Part shown: positions 51,573 to 60,993 of the stretch, one piece after another
Numbering within the stretch: the stretch's first letter is position 1
Layout of the letters: each line of letters begins with the position of its first letter
NCBI GenBank assembly: GCA_015075365.1
Contig: JABTUN010000001.1
Location: 558,001 to 622,000 of the forward strand
DNA length: 64,000 bases
DNA from: Verrucomicrobiaceae bacterium
GTDB lineage: Bacteria; Verrucomicrobiota; Verrucomicrobiia; Verrucomicrobiales; Verrucomicrobiaceae
Reading direction: 5' to 3'
Notes under the pieces: generated by a model
Database searches by the model: none
Told to the model about the DNA's origin: nothing
The model's input: the letters and a program-made list of their open reading frames with translations, nothing else
Translations under genes and position numbers: made by a program

Positions 51573-52364
51573 TCACACGCCACTGAGCCGCCTCACGACC
51601 TCACCGGCCAGCACGAAGCCAAACGTGCCCGTGACAAACGTCGCCGCACCGAAACCCGCGGCGCAATCGAGCCGCAGGCCGGCTTCCGTGCCTTCTTGAG
51701 GCTCAAGTTTGCAGGTGCCGTCGGCTTGAGGATAGATCGCCCGCTCGGTCGAAAACACACACGGCACGCCGAATGCCATCGGGCGGCCTTCGAGGCTCTT
51801 CGCGAAACCAAAGTCGCGTCGCAGACACTGCCGCGTGCCCTTGAGCAGCATGTCCGCACCCGCGAAGCCGAGATCGGTCAACTTCACCGCCGTCGCATCA
51901 CGCCGCCCCCCCGCCGAGCCGCTGGTGATGACGGGAAGACCGAGTTGCACGCACTTCGCGATGATCAGCGCCTTGATCGACGTGCGGTCGATGGCATCGA
52001 CGACGTAATCGAAGCCGCCATCGAGCAGGCGGCCGGCATTCGACTCGGTCAAAAACTCGATCACGCGGTTCACGCGGCCGTCGGGGTTGATCTCCGCCAC
52101 GCGACGCGCCAGCACCTCGACCTTCGGCACGCCGACCGTGCCCGCTAGAGCTGGAAGCTGGCGGTTCGTGTTCGTGATGCACACGTCATCCATGTCGATC
52201 AACGTGAGCTGGCCGATGCCGCTGCGTGCCAGCGCCTCCACCACCCACGAACCCACGCCGCCCACGCCCACGACCGCCACATGCGCCGCCGCGAGCCGTG
52301 GCAGCGCCGCGACACCGTAAAGCCGCGCGATGCCGCCAAACCGTTGCTGGTAGGATTCGTCCAT
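51573..52364 (-). CDS. tcdA: tRNA threonylcarbamoyladenosine dehydratase (TcdA/CsdL)
   Basis: TcdA is an ATP-dependent E1-like enzyme that cyclises t6A37 of tRNAs to ct6A. The start at ATG 52364 (MDESYQQRFGGIARLYG) fits other members. The Rossmann motif is VAVVGVGGVGSWVVEALARSGI, followed by DMDDVCITNTNRQLPA (TNxNRQ typical of TcdA), YVVDAIDRTSIKALIIAKC, ITSGSAGGRRDATAVKLTDL and the C-terminal GFGAATFVTGTFGFVLAGEVVRRL. Length 263 residues is normal. It is followed by the small Cys-rich gene on the same strand but separated by about 85 bp. Confidence 0.95.
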   Translation of the reverse strand: MDESYQQRFGGIARLYGVAALPRLAAAHVAVVGVGGVGSWVVEALARSGIGQLTLIDMDDVCITNTNRQLPALAGTVGVPKVEVLARRVAEINPDGRVNRVIEFLTESNAGRLLDGGFDYVVDAIDRTSIKALIIAKCVQLGLPVITSGSAGGRRDATAVKLTDLGFAGADMLLKGTRQCLRRDFGFAKSLEGRPMAFGVPCVFSTERAIYPQADGTCKLEPQEGTEAGLRLDCAAGFGAATFVTGTFGFVLAGEVVRRLSGV

Positions 52365-52407
52365 GCGCGTTCCTACCCGCAGCCGCGTGGCAGGCAAGCG
52401 TTGTGGA

Positions 52408-54477
52408 TTACTTCATGCCGTCCGCCGCGCCCCAGGGCTCGATTTGAAGCAGATGCTTCGCCGCGAGCTGCGCGTAGCATTCCGGCAGGTCAAACTTCGC
52501 CAGCACGTCGCGCAGCATCGTGGCATAGGGCCACTGCTGGTCCTCGTGAATGGCGAGTTCGTGGAAGGAGGTGAGCGCATGCTTCAGCGTCACCTGCTTC
52601 ACCGCGGGCGAGAGCAGCGCGGCAAACGCCGCAGGCAATGCGCCCCAGCCGTTTCCGACAAGATGAATCTCCTCGTGACCCGCCGCGGCGAGCATTTGCA
52701 CGACGCGCAGCACATCCTGCACGCGCTGGCCGAGCAGCGGACGATCCAGCATGAAGCTGTATGCCGCGTAGAAGTAGTGGCTGCCGTAGCGCGCGAGGAA
52801 CTGGTTCACGCCGCAGGTGTCCGGCTGCGAATCGCCAATGCCGCGCACGTCACAGGCAAAAAACGCAGCGTCCGGCGAGGCGGTGATGAGCTCCTGCACG
52901 AGCGGCTCATCACGCAGTTCCGCATCCGCCGAGTGATGCGAGATGTAGAGCACGGCCTTCTTCAAACCGCGCGGCAGGCGCGAAGTGAGCGTCTCATCGC
53001 TCAAGCGCGTGACCAGCGCATGCACCTCCGGCTCGGTTTCGACCGCGTAGGTGCAGTAGGACTTCGCGGGATACTTGAGATTGCCCGCGCTGCGCAGGAT
53101 GCGGTAGTCCGGCGCGGTCTCCGGCAGTGCCGGCAGCTTCAGCACCTCACGCACGACCTTGAGATCGAATTTGCCGCGCTTTTTCGCCAACGACTCGGCT
53201 TTCGCCTTCGTGAACGACATGATCGTGCGGCTGCCCATCGCGCCGACCTGGCCTTTGGGCGTGCAAAGAAGGTCCGCTTCCTTCTCGACGGTGATCGCAG
53301 GCTCTGCATCGGCCATTTTCATGCCGGTGGCCTTGCCGAAGAAGCGATACATCGCCTCGCGGTTCGGTTGGGTATAGCCATGCGGATCAGGGCCGATGTG
53401 CAGCGCGATGTTTTCCGGCTTGCCGAGCAGGGTGTAGAGCTTCTTGAGCCGCTCGTAGGTCTCCGCGCTGCCACGAGCATCAAAGTAATCTTTCTCCTGC
53501 GCCATGATGACCACGGGCTTCGGCGCCATCGCAGCGAGGAAGTCGCAGTGATCGAGGTCGAAGGCCAACACACGCGGCGGGCACTGCTCGTTGTCCTGCG
53601 GCAGCTCGTTTTCGGCATCGCGACGAAACGTCGTCACGAAGCACGACGGCGCGCCCATGGTGAATCGCGGCTCCAAACCGCACAACCAGGTCGTCTGCGT
53701 GCCACCGCCGGAGTTTCCCGTCACGCCGATGTGTCGCTCGTCGATCTCCGGCCGCGTGAGCAGGTAGTCGAGCGCCCGAATGGCATCCCACGCGAACCAC
53801 GCGCCGAGAAACTCGCCCACGAGCAGCATCGGATTGCCCATTTGATTGTGCTCCGTCGTGCCGCCTTTGAGGCGGGAGCCAAGTTTCTCATCGAGATACT
53901 GAAAGCGCTCACCTTGACCGGCCGGGTCGATCAAAAAGCACGCCATGCCCTGCCGCGCGAGCCCTTGCGCGAAGCTTTGATATGCCGTCTCTGCCTTCCC
54001 ATTGAGCGAATGACCGCACACGCCGATCACGCCCGGCACCTTGCCCTTCGCATTCTTCGGCAGATACAGATTGCCGGTGACGATGAACTCCGGCCGGCTT
54101 TCGAAGTGGATGTTTTCGATGCGGTAGGCCTCACGCTCGATCACCCGCGTCACCTTGGCATTTAGCGGCGTTTTCTTGGGAAACGGCCCGAAACTCTCGC
54201 GGATGCGCTCCTGGACTGACTTCACATAGGCTTCCGCGTCGGCCTTCGTCGTCAATTGGGCCCGTTTCGCATTCCCGCGCGCCTCCGCGGCCCTTACCTC
54301 GGTGACGAGCCAGTCCTGCATCATGCGCGGGAAGCGGTTCAGAGCCTCCACGGGGCGGGACGCGGCATTGACGGCGGTTTGGGCCCGTGCCGAAGGCGTG
54401 CTGGTGAAAAATGGCCAGCTCAAAGAAGCAAGGCTGGCGGTTCCGATGAAATGACGGCGGGAGGAGGAGTCGTGCAT
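52408..54477 (-). CDS. Tat-exported tandem alpha/beta hydrolase (689 aa)
   Basis: The N-terminus MHDSSSRRHFIGTASLASLSW is a Tat signal, ending near SARAQ. A helical N-terminal region is followed by an alpha/beta hydrolase with GNLYLPKNAKGKVPGVIGVCGHSLNGKAE, LARQGMACFLIDPAGQGER and the nucleophile elbow VTGNSGGGTQT. A second hydrolase-like unit in the C-terminal ~200 residues has ISHHSADAELRDEP, FFACDVRGIGDSQPD and LVGNGWGALPAAFAALLS; its elbow (GNGWG) lacks a serine, so it is probably non-catalytic. The group includes acetylxylan-esterase-like enzymes of Planctomycetes/Verrucomicrobia. The substrate is likely an esterified polysaccharide, by inference. Confidence 0.82.
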   Translation of the reverse strand: MHDSSSRRHFIGTASLASLSWPFFTSTPSARAQTAVNAASRPVEALNRFPRMMQDWLVTEVRAAEARGNAKRAQLTTKADAEAYVKSVQERIRESFGPFPKKTPLNAKVTRVIEREAYRIENIHFESRPEFIVTGNLYLPKNAKGKVPGVIGVCGHSLNGKAETAYQSFAQGLARQGMACFLIDPAGQGERFQYLDEKLGSRLKGGTTEHNQMGNPMLLVGEFLGAWFAWDAIRALDYLLTRPEIDERHIGVTGNSGGGTQTTWLCGLEPRFTMGAPSCFVTTFRRDAENELPQDNEQCPPRVLAFDLDHCDFLAAMAPKPVVIMAQEKDYFDARGSAETYERLKKLYTLLGKPENIALHIGPDPHGYTQPNREAMYRFFGKATGMKMADAEPAITVEKEADLLCTPKGQVGAMGSRTIMSFTKAKAESLAKKRGKFDLKVVREVLKLPALPETAPDYRILRSAGNLKYPAKSYCTYAVETEPEVHALVTRLSDETLTSRLPRGLKKAVLYISHHSADAELRDEPLVQELITASPDAAFFACDVRGIGDSQPDTCGVNQFLARYGSHYFYAAYSFMLDRPLLGQRVQDVLRVVQMLAAAGHEEIHLVGNGWGALPAAFAALLSPAVKQVTLKHALTSFHELAIHEDQQWPYATMLRDVLAKFDLPECYAQLAAKHLLQIEPWGAADGMK

Positions 54478-54495
54478 GGTCGCGCACGAATACGA

Positions 54496-55797
54496 TCACC
54501 GCCGCGCTATCTTGTAGAGTGCCTTGTCCGTGCGGATGAAAAGAGCTTCGCCGTCACTGGCCGGGCTGGCCATGATGGAGCCGTCGAGTGTGTTTTGTGA
54601 CAGGATGCGGAACTCACGCCCGGCGGCGACGATGCTGACGACACCCTCGCGACTGCCGACGATCAGTTTGTCGCCGACGAGGACCGGGCTGGAGCTGAAT
54701 TTGCCGCCGAGGCGCTCGCGGTAGAGGGCCTCGCCCGTCCTTGCATCCACGCAACTGAGGATGCCGCCGTCATCGACATAGAAGAGCAAATCGTCGCGCA
54801 GGACCGGGGAGCACATCTTGGGCGCGTTCTTGTTGTTCTCCCACACCACCGCAGGCGTGCCCGCGCCATGATGCTTCAGCGCCATGACCTTGGACTTGCC
54901 GAAGCTGGTGCTGAAATAGATGCGCTCCGCGTCCGCCACCGGCACGGTGGACATGGAGAAGCCGAGCTCGCCGTAATGCACCTTCCACAGTTCCTTCCCG
55001 CTCGCGGGGTCGTAGCCGTAGATGTTGTTGGCGGCGGAGCTGACAAGGACGGGAATTCCGCCACTGGTGATGACGATGGGCGTGCCGTAGGCCTTCTTTT
55101 GCTGCGCGCGGGGGTCCATCTCCCCGCTGCGTGCCGTTTTCCACGCGACTTTGCCTGTTTCGGTGTCAAAGGCGGCGATGAACTGCTGGTCGCTGCCGTC
55201 AAAGTGCGCGATGAGCCGGTTCTGCCACAGCACGGCCGTCGAGCCGGGGCCGTTCTCATGCATGATGCGCAGCTCGTCGTTTTTCCAGAGCGGCTTGAGT
55301 GTCTTGATGTCGAGACAGACGGTGCCGAAGGAGCCGAAATGAGCGTAGAGCCGCCCTGCGTCGAGCACCGGCGTGGGAGAGGCATAGCTGTTGAGCTGGT
55401 GCGCCCACTGCGGCTCCTTCACGTCGAGCAGCTCGATATCGTGGAGCAGTTTCCCGCTGACCCGGTCGATGCAGATCGCACGCAGGCTGACAGAGTCGAG
55501 CACAATGACCGGCTGGTCACCGGTGTTCGCTTTCAGGCGGCGCTCAGCATCTTCCTTGCTCGCGGCCTTTTCGATGGCGGTGGTGAGCCAGATCGAATCG
55601 CCAACGATGACCGGCGTCGAGTGCCCGCGGCCGGGAATTTCCGTTTTCCAGGCCACGTTGCTCGTCTCGCTGAAGGATTCTGGCAGGTTGGAGATCACCG
55701 CATGTCCCTGCGCCGTGGGCCCGCGCCACTCCGGCCATTCGGCGGCGTTCAAGACAGCAGTGGAGGCGGCGGCGAGGAAAAGAGCTCGGGAAATCAT
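54496..55797 (-). CDS. Secreted PQQ-like beta-propeller protein (433 aa)
   Basis: The start at ATG 55797 gives a signal peptide (MISRALFLAAASTAVLNAAE) and then EWPEWRGPTAQGHAV, the W-x-x-(F/W)-R-G-P entry of secreted PQQ propellers. Blades include SVSLRAICIDRVSGKLLHDIEL, CLDIKTLKPLWKNDE, AFDTETGKVAWKTARS, GYDPASGKELWKVHYGE and CVDARTGEALYRERLGG. About seven to eight blades and no catalytic domain. It is transcribed 18 bp upstream of the tandem hydrolase, so the two are probably one operon in which the propeller may act as a scaffold or sensor. Confidence 0.88.
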   Translation of the reverse strand: MISRALFLAAASTAVLNAAEWPEWRGPTAQGHAVISNLPESFSETSNVAWKTEIPGRGHSTPVIVGDSIWLTTAIEKAASKEDAERRLKANTGDQPVIVLDSVSLRAICIDRVSGKLLHDIELLDVKEPQWAHQLNSYASPTPVLDAGRLYAHFGSFGTVCLDIKTLKPLWKNDELRIMHENGPGSTAVLWQNRLIAHFDGSDQQFIAAFDTETGKVAWKTARSGEMDPRAQQKKAYGTPIVITSGGIPVLVSSAANNIYGYDPASGKELWKVHYGELGFSMSTVPVADAERIYFSTSFGKSKVMALKHHGAGTPAVVWENNKNAPKMCSPVLRDDLLFYVDDGGILSCVDARTGEALYRERLGGKFSSSPVLVGDKLIVGSREGVVSIVAAGREFRILSQNTLDGSIMASPASDGEALFIRTDKALYKIARR

Positions 55798-55870
55798 GCG
55801 CGGCAAAGAACGCGGGCTTCCCACCCAAACTGTCGCCAGTCGCAAGCCCCGGCGGAATGAGGAAAAACAG

Positions 55871-56257
55871 TCACCGCAAATCCACACTGCGACGGCCCCG
55901 CCCGGCTTTGATGAGGGGGCGGAGCTTCTCCACCTGCGTGGAGCCCACCCCGCGCACACGGACGAGGTCCTCAACGGATGAGAAGGGGCGCGCGGCCATG
56001 ATGGCCTTCGCAAGCACGGGGCCGATCCCTGGGAGGGACTCCAGCTCCTGCTGTGAGCCGAAATTGATGTCGATGCGCCCAGGACCGGCCTGCTCCGCAG
56101 GCTGGCGGTGATACAAAGCGGACTCGCCTGTCACGATCATGCAGATCGTGACAAAAGCGGTCACAGCCAGCAGGTGCCAGCGGAGAGGCATCTCATGCAG
56201 CGGCACATCAGCAACGTTCCGGCGCAGGCGTTGGCGGCGTGGGGAGGCGGACGGCAT
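55871..56257 (-). CDS. ComEA-like helix-hairpin-helix DNA-binding protein (128 aa)
   Basis: One membrane helix near residues 27-44 (WHLLAVTAFVTICMIVTGESA) anchors the protein. The C-terminal ComEA-type tandem helix-hairpin-helix is INFGSQQELESLPGIGPVLAKAIMAARPFSSVEDLVRVRGVGSTQVEKLRPLI, with both G-I-G and G-V-G hairpins. Such proteins bind DNA during uptake (natural transformation). A shorter start at Met23 (56191) is possible. It lies upstream of and divergent from nothing obvious; a 249-bp gap to the DUF3500 gene shows no feature. Confidence 0.82.
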   Translation of the reverse strand: MPSASPRRQRLRRNVADVPLHEMPLRWHLLAVTAFVTICMIVTGESALYHRQPAEQAGPGRIDINFGSQQELESLPGIGPVLAKAIMAARPFSSVEDLVRVRGVGSTQVEKLRPLIKAGRGRRSVDLR

Positions 56258-56506
56258 GCCTGCACATCAGCACCAAATCACCGCCTTCGCCAGCCCTCAT
56301 GTGACATCTGCCTTCCCACAGCCAGGTTCCCTTCTGCAGCCGTTCCCGCCAATCGAACGCAACGCGCGGGGCGCATTCCCTTCGCCGACCATGGCACAAT
56401 TGTCGTGGATGGGAAGACTGGGCAGAAGGCCGGCTGGAAGGCATTGACAAGCACGCCGCTGCTGGGCGCGCGATGCAGGCGGACGCGAAAGCGTGTTTCC
56501 ACCGCC

Positions 56507-57493
56507 CTATGCCGCCGCGAGGTGGAAGTAGCCGTGGATGTGCGGGTAGCCGCGAAAGTACCAGACCATGTCAGGGCCTTCGATCTGCCACGTGTCCCAT
56601 ACCTGGTCGCTGCCGATGTCGAAGACGCCGCCGTAGCAGGAGATGAAGAGGCGCTGGATGATTTTCTTGTCAGTGATGGTCTTCATCGTGGCCTCCACGT
56701 CAGCAGGGCGGAAGCAGACGAGCATGCGGCGCATGGTTTCGAGCAGCTTTGTCTGCTGGTCTGGCGTGAGGTCGGCTCCGGCGAGACCGGGGAGGTCATT
56801 GGCGCGGCGGGCGATGACCTGGGCAGGCTTTTCGGAGCGCGGTTCGCGGGCGACGAGGATCTTTTCGCGTTGTTTGCCATCGAGCGTGCTGACGAAGTCG
56901 TTGAAGAGCAGGCCCTGATACCAGAACGGGTTGCCAGCGTGGTCTTTCTCCTCGCGGAAGGCCTTGGCGAAGTTCCCGTAGAAGATGGGGCGGCCGCCGA
57001 AGCCGGGCGGGCCGTCATTGCGGGCAAAGCAGCGGCGCGTGACGTGATGGCCGGTGTAGATGAACTCGAAGTCGGCGTCCTCCGGCGTGCCAAAGAAGGC
57101 GACGGCAGGCGTGTTGTCGATCTTGCCCATGAGATCCTTCCGCACCTGCCAGTTCATCTTCTCACGGTGATCAGGATGATGCAGGGACTCAAAGATCTGC
57201 TTCACGAGGTCCTGCTGGTCTTTCGTGTAGAAGGTGTGGAGGCGCTGCTCGGGGCAGATGTACCACCAGTTGCTGACGAAGCCGCGCTTGGCGTGGTCAC
57301 GCGGCAGGACGATCTTCGCATGCTGCTCCTCAGTGAGGCTCTTGTAGAACTGCATGGGCAGCGAATCGGTCGGGGCACCGGTGGCGGCGCGGAGCGCTGG
57401 AAGCGCGGCCATGGCGGCGCTGGAGCCGAACACGTGCAGGAAGTGACGGCGGCTGAAATGATTCACGCCGGGCGGATTGAGGAGCGAGTTCAT
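56507..57493 (-). CDS. DUF3500 protein, Tat-exported (328 aa)
   Basis: The start at ATG 57493 leads to a Tat-like signal FSRRHFLHVFGSSAAMAALPALRA. The mature protein follows the DUF3500 pattern: QFYKSLTEEQHAKIVLPRDHAKRGFVSNWWYICPEQRLHTFYTKDQQDLVKQIFESL, FGTPEDADFEFIYTGHHVTRRC, PIFYGNFAKAF, GNPFWYQGLLFNDFVSTLDG and a histidine-rich end YPHIHGYFHLAAA. Family function is unknown, although these proteins often occur near extracellular degradation genes. It appears to be a single gene. Confidence 0.88.
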   Translation of the reverse strand: MNSLLNPPGVNHFSRRHFLHVFGSSAAMAALPALRAATGAPTDSLPMQFYKSLTEEQHAKIVLPRDHAKRGFVSNWWYICPEQRLHTFYTKDQQDLVKQIFESLHHPDHREKMNWQVRKDLMGKIDNTPAVAFFGTPEDADFEFIYTGHHVTRRCFARNDGPPGFGGRPIFYGNFAKAFREEKDHAGNPFWYQGLLFNDFVSTLDGKQREKILVAREPRSEKPAQVIARRANDLPGLAGADLTPDQQTKLLETMRRMLVCFRPADVEATMKTITDKKIIQRLFISCYGGVFDIGSDQVWDTWQIEGPDMVWYFRGYPHIHGYFHLAAA

Positions 57494-57626
57494 GGGTGAG
57501 GCGTCTCCATACGCTCGCAAAACGGCAGTCTGATCCTCTCATCGAAACAAGCCGTCCGCGTAAACAGGCGGGAGAGATGAATTACAGGTCGTCGAAAGCT
57601 CAATCCCATGCCAGGGTTCCCGTGTC

Positions 57627-58319
57627 ATGCCTGCGGAAGACAATGCCATCCCTGAGACCGTTGTTTTGCTCCACGGGCTTGCGCGCACGCCGCGCAGCAT
57701 GCTGGGCGCGGGGCTGTGGTTTCAGCGGGCGGGCTTCCAGGTGGCCTATGTGGGCTACCCCTCACGGAAGACGGGGATCGCGGAGGCGGTGAGGAGCCAT
57801 GTGGCGCCGAAACTGGCGGAGATCGCCGCGCGACGCGGCGCGGGCAGGATTCATTTCGTCACGCACTCGCTGGGCGGGATCGTCTTCCGCGCTTGGGCAG
57901 CGGGTTACGCGGAAAACTACCCTCTGGGCCGTGCGGTGCTGCTGGCACCCCCGAACCAGGGCAGCGAGATCGTGGACCGCCTGGGCGGCTGGTTTGTGGC
58001 ACGCCAGATCATGGGGCCCGTGCTGCAGGAGCTGGGCACGGGTGAGAACTCGACGCCGCGCCGGCTGGGGGCCGTACCGGCGGAAACCGGGGTCATCATG
58101 GGGGATCAGGCAAACCTGCCTTTTTTCCGCCAGTGGCTGGGGCCCGAGTCGGATGGTGTGGTGACGGTGAAGGGAGGCCGGGTGGAGGGCATCCAGGACT
58201 TTCTGGTGGTCCCTGCGGGGCACACCTGGATCATGTGGCGACCCGGTGTGCTGGCGGCGGCGGAGCATTTCATCCGCCATGGCCGCTTTCCGACGGACGC
58301 ATCCGGACGGGACGGCTGA
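57627..58319 (+). CDS. Cytoplasmic lipase/alpha-beta hydrolase (230 aa)
   Basis: Start at ATG 57627, no signal peptide. The N-terminus ETVVLLHGLARTPRSM holds the oxyanion-type HG, VTHSLGGIVFRAW has the nucleophile Ser in G-x-S-x-G form (THSLGG), and VVPAGHTWIMWRPG carries the catalytic His. An acidic residue in GPESDGVVTVKGG may be the catalytic Asp. It resembles triacylglycerol lipase/PGAP1-like hydrolases with a short lid. The sulfatase gene starts 70 bp downstream, so cotranscription is possible. Confidence 0.85.
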   Translation: MPAEDNAIPETVVLLHGLARTPRSMLGAGLWFQRAGFQVAYVGYPSRKTGIAEAVRSHVAPKLAEIAARRGAGRIHFVTHSLGGIVFRAWAAGYAENYPLGRAVLLAPPNQGSEIVDRLGGWFVARQIMGPVLQELGTGENSTPRRLGAVPAETGVIMGDQANLPFFRQWLGPESDGVVTVKGGRVEGIQDFLVVPAGHTWIMWRPGVLAAAEHFIRHGRFPTDASGRDG

Positions 58320-58389
58320 CCATGCGGGCACCGTCCGTGTTTGCAAACAAGCCGAAGGATCATCCCGTGGCAGCCGTTCACGACGGACC

Positions 58390-59796
58390 ATGCGCTCCCT
58401 CGTCACGCTTCTTTCGTCGTGCCTTCTCCTGGCCGCCCCGCTGCAAGCAGCGCGGCCGAATCTCGTGCTCTTCCTGGCCGATGACCTCGGCTACGGCGAT
58501 CTGGGCTGCTACGGGCACCCGGTGATCCAGACGCCGAATCTGGATGCCTTTGCAAAACAAGGCGTGCGGCTAAAGCAGTGCTACGCGGCCAGCGCGGTAT
58601 GCAGCCCCTCCCGCTCCGCGCTGCTGACCGGGCGCACGCCGCATCGCAACGGCGTGTACACCTGGATCGCCGAGGGCGCGGAGGTGCATCTGCGCACGAG
58701 CGAGATCACGCTGCCTTCGTTGTTGAAACAAGCCGGCTACACGACCTGCCACAGCGGCAAGTGGCACCTCAACGGTCTTTTCAACAACCCCGCGCAGCCG
58801 CAGCCGGGCGATCACGGCTACGACTGGTGGATGGCCACGCAGAACAATGCCGCGCCAACGCACGAGAACCCGGGCAACTTCGCCCGCAACGGCCAGCCCG
58901 TCGGCCCGATGCAGGGCTACTCCGCCCCGCTTGTCGTCAGGGAGGCGGTCACCTGGCTCAAGGAGAAGCGCGATGCCTCCAAACCGTTCTTCCTGGCCGT
59001 GTGGACGCATGAGCCGCATTATCCGATCAAATCCGATCCCAAATTCAAGGCGCTCTACCCGGACCTCACGGATGATGTGCAGCGCGAGCACCATGCCAAT
59101 GTCACGCAGATGGACCACGCCTTTGGCATGCTGATGAGGGCGCTGGACGAGCAAAAGCTGGCCGAAAGCACCTTCGTCTTCTTCACTTCGGACAACGGCC
59201 CGGAAGGCGACGGCGTCAAATCCCCCGGTCGCGGCAGCAGCGGCGGCCTCCGTGGACGGAAGCGCGATCTGCACGAAGGCGGCATACGCGTCCCCGGCAT
59301 CGCCCGCTGGCCTGGCAGGATCCGTGCCGGCACCACCAGCGACGTGGCCGTCATCGGAAGCGACATTTTTCCCACCATGCTCGGCATTGCCGGCGTGGAA
59401 ACGCCCAAGGACCGCACGCTGGACGGTGTGAACGCGCTGGCCGCGCTCGACGGCAGCGCGTCGAGGCTGGAGCGTCCACAGCCACTTTTCTGGCGGCTTC
59501 ACATGGCCCCGAACGCGAAAATCGCCATGCGTGTCGATGAATGGAAAATCCTCGCAAACGCCGAACTGACTGAATTTGAGCTATACAACCTGAAGGACGA
59601 CCCAAAGGAAACCACCGACCTCAAGGACAGGGAATCCCAGCGCTATCACGAGCTCAAAGGCCGCCTGATCGAGAACAATGCCCGGATCGACGCCGAGGGC
59701 CCGGACTGGTGGAAGCGCCTCAGCCCCAATGGTGGCAGGCCAAAAGGCCCTGATGAGGGCAAAAAGAAGAAAAAGAAGGCCGCTGACAATGCCTGA
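58390..59796 (+). CDS. Secreted sulfatase (formylglycine-type, 468 aa)
   Basis: The start at ATG 58390 gives a signal peptide (LVTLLSSCLLLAAPLQAA). The sulfatase core starts RPNLVLFLADDLGYGDLGCYGHP with the metal-binding D-D. The formylglycine motif is CSPSRSALLTGR (Cys71), the usual C-x-P-S-R target of sulfatase-maturing enzymes, and further metal/catalytic residues lie in HSGKWHLNG and FFTSDNGPEGDG. The tail is lysine-rich (GKKKKKKAADNA), unusual for a secreted enzyme. It probably desulfates polysaccharides such as fucoidans, in line with the PSD1/DUF1501 and esterase genes. The matching maturase is not in the window. Confidence 0.94.
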   Translation: MRSLVTLLSSCLLLAAPLQAARPNLVLFLADDLGYGDLGCYGHPVIQTPNLDAFAKQGVRLKQCYAASAVCSPSRSALLTGRTPHRNGVYTWIAEGAEVHLRTSEITLPSLLKQAGYTTCHSGKWHLNGLFNNPAQPQPGDHGYDWWMATQNNAAPTHENPGNFARNGQPVGPMQGYSAPLVVREAVTWLKEKRDASKPFFLAVWTHEPHYPIKSDPKFKALYPDLTDDVQREHHANVTQMDHAFGMLMRALDEQKLAESTFVFFTSDNGPEGDGVKSPGRGSSGGLRGRKRDLHEGGIRVPGIARWPGRIRAGTTSDVAVIGSDIFPTMLGIAGVETPKDRTLDGVNALAALDGSASRLERPQPLFWRLHMAPNAKIAMRVDEWKILANAELTEFELYNLKDDPKETTDLKDRESQRYHELKGRLIENNARIDAEGPDWWKRLSPNGGRPKGPDEGKKKKKKAADNA

Positions 59797-59802
59797 CACG
59801 GC

Positions 59803-60780
59803 TCAGCGGTTGCGGAAGGCGCTGTTGCCATTCTGCTTGAAGTACTCATCCCGCATGCGGCGCAACTCCTCCAGCCGGTTGGAGATTTCCGTCTTGCTGC
59901 GCGCCTGGTCGGCCTGCAATTGCTGGACAAAGGGGTTGTTGGTGCCCCAGTTCCGCCAGGGGCCGGCAGGCACCTCGCTGACATCGACAAACCGCCAGTC
60001 GCAGCGGCTCTTGCTCGGCATGCCGAGGTAGTCGCGCACCGCAGGGCTCACATCGATGCCCGCGCCCTGGTTGCTGGTGTTGCGGGGGCGCGCATTGCCA
60101 AACACATACTCGACGTCATCGGTCTCAAACGGACCGCAGTCCTCCCACTGGGCGTAGCAGATGCGGTTGCCAAAACGGATGGCCACCCAGGTGCCCTTGA
60201 GGACGGACCGTCCCTCGCGGGTGAACTTTTGCTTGAACCACGGGATGCGCGTCTTGGCGGAGGTCTTGTGCGTGTTGTGGTTGATCACGTCGTTGTAGGG
60301 CAGCGCGATGTAGAAGGGATTCTGCTTTGGCGTGAAGCCAATGGGGGTGAAGTTGTCCGTGCGGTTGGCGCGGTCCGGGTCGTCGTAACCGCCGAAATTT
60401 TTCATCCATTCCGTGTCCCATGAACTCATGTGGTTCGGCGTGGGATTGTTTTCTGTCGGCTGCTCTCCCACCCAGAAGACGGTGGCCACAATGTCGAGCT
60501 TCCACGGGTAGCGGGCGTAGCCCATCTGCGGCATCGGCGCGGAGGGAATCTGGATGCGAGGGAGGGAGGGCGGCGTGGCTGACTTTGGCGGCGGTTTGGG
60601 GGCCACAGTGGCCGCCTTCCGGGCTGCGGTGGCGGTGGAGACTCCACTGCCGGCCACTTTGCCGGTCACAGAGGCCACCATCAAAGGCTTTTGTGTCTTC
60701 GACGGGCTCTGCCCAGCCGCCAGCACAGCGCTCACCAGACAGGCGAGCACAAGGAGGATGGCTGGACGGAGGGGGGGCAT
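59803..60780 (-). CDS. Secreted protein with double-psi-beta-barrel-like domain (325 aa)
   Basis: A signal peptide (LAILLVLACLVSAVLAAGQ in general form) is followed by a proline/alanine-rich linker (residues ~25-85). The core has a WKLDIVATVFWVGEQPTENNPTPN start and then FYIALPYNDV, GTWVAIRFGNRICYAQWEDCGPFETDDVEYVFGNARPRNTSNQGAGIDVSPAVRDYLGM. That last region resembles the double-psi beta barrel of RlpA/expansin-like proteins, with a D-C-G-P and a D-V-S-P element. It ends in an arginine-rich coiled tail. A role in wall or polysaccharide loosening is possible but unproven. Convergent with the sulfatase gene (6 bp). Confidence 0.6.
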   Translation of the reverse strand: MPPLRPAILLVLACLVSAVLAAGQSPSKTQKPLMVASVTGKVAGSGVSTATAARKAATVAPKPPPKSATPPSLPRIQIPSAPMPQMGYARYPWKLDIVATVFWVGEQPTENNPTPNHMSSWDTEWMKNFGGYDDPDRANRTDNFTPIGFTPKQNPFYIALPYNDVINHNTHKTSAKTRIPWFKQKFTREGRSVLKGTWVAIRFGNRICYAQWEDCGPFETDDVEYVFGNARPRNTSNQGAGIDVSPAVRDYLGMPSKSRCDWRFVDVSEVPAGPWRNWGTNNPFVQQLQADQARSKTEISNRLEELRRMRDEYFKQNGNSAFRNR

Positions 60781-60993
60781 GCGGTTGGCAGGATTATTGA
60801 GGAGGTAAATCTAACAGACAGCCGGCTTGGACCGCAATGTGAAATCTGGCGCGTTCCAGAGCCTCCGTCTGACAATCAGGACCTTCAAACTGTGTGTGGA
60901 TGGACAGGCGCGGGCATCTGGGCGTTCAATGGGACCATTTAGACACGGGGCAGTATTGGGGACCGCGCAAAACGAACGAGATGCGTGAGAATT

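Noticed and set aside
52363..54165. 600-codon plus-strand frame opposite the tandem hydrolase
   Set aside because: Shadow frame; it also runs into tcdA promoter sequence and lacks any motif.
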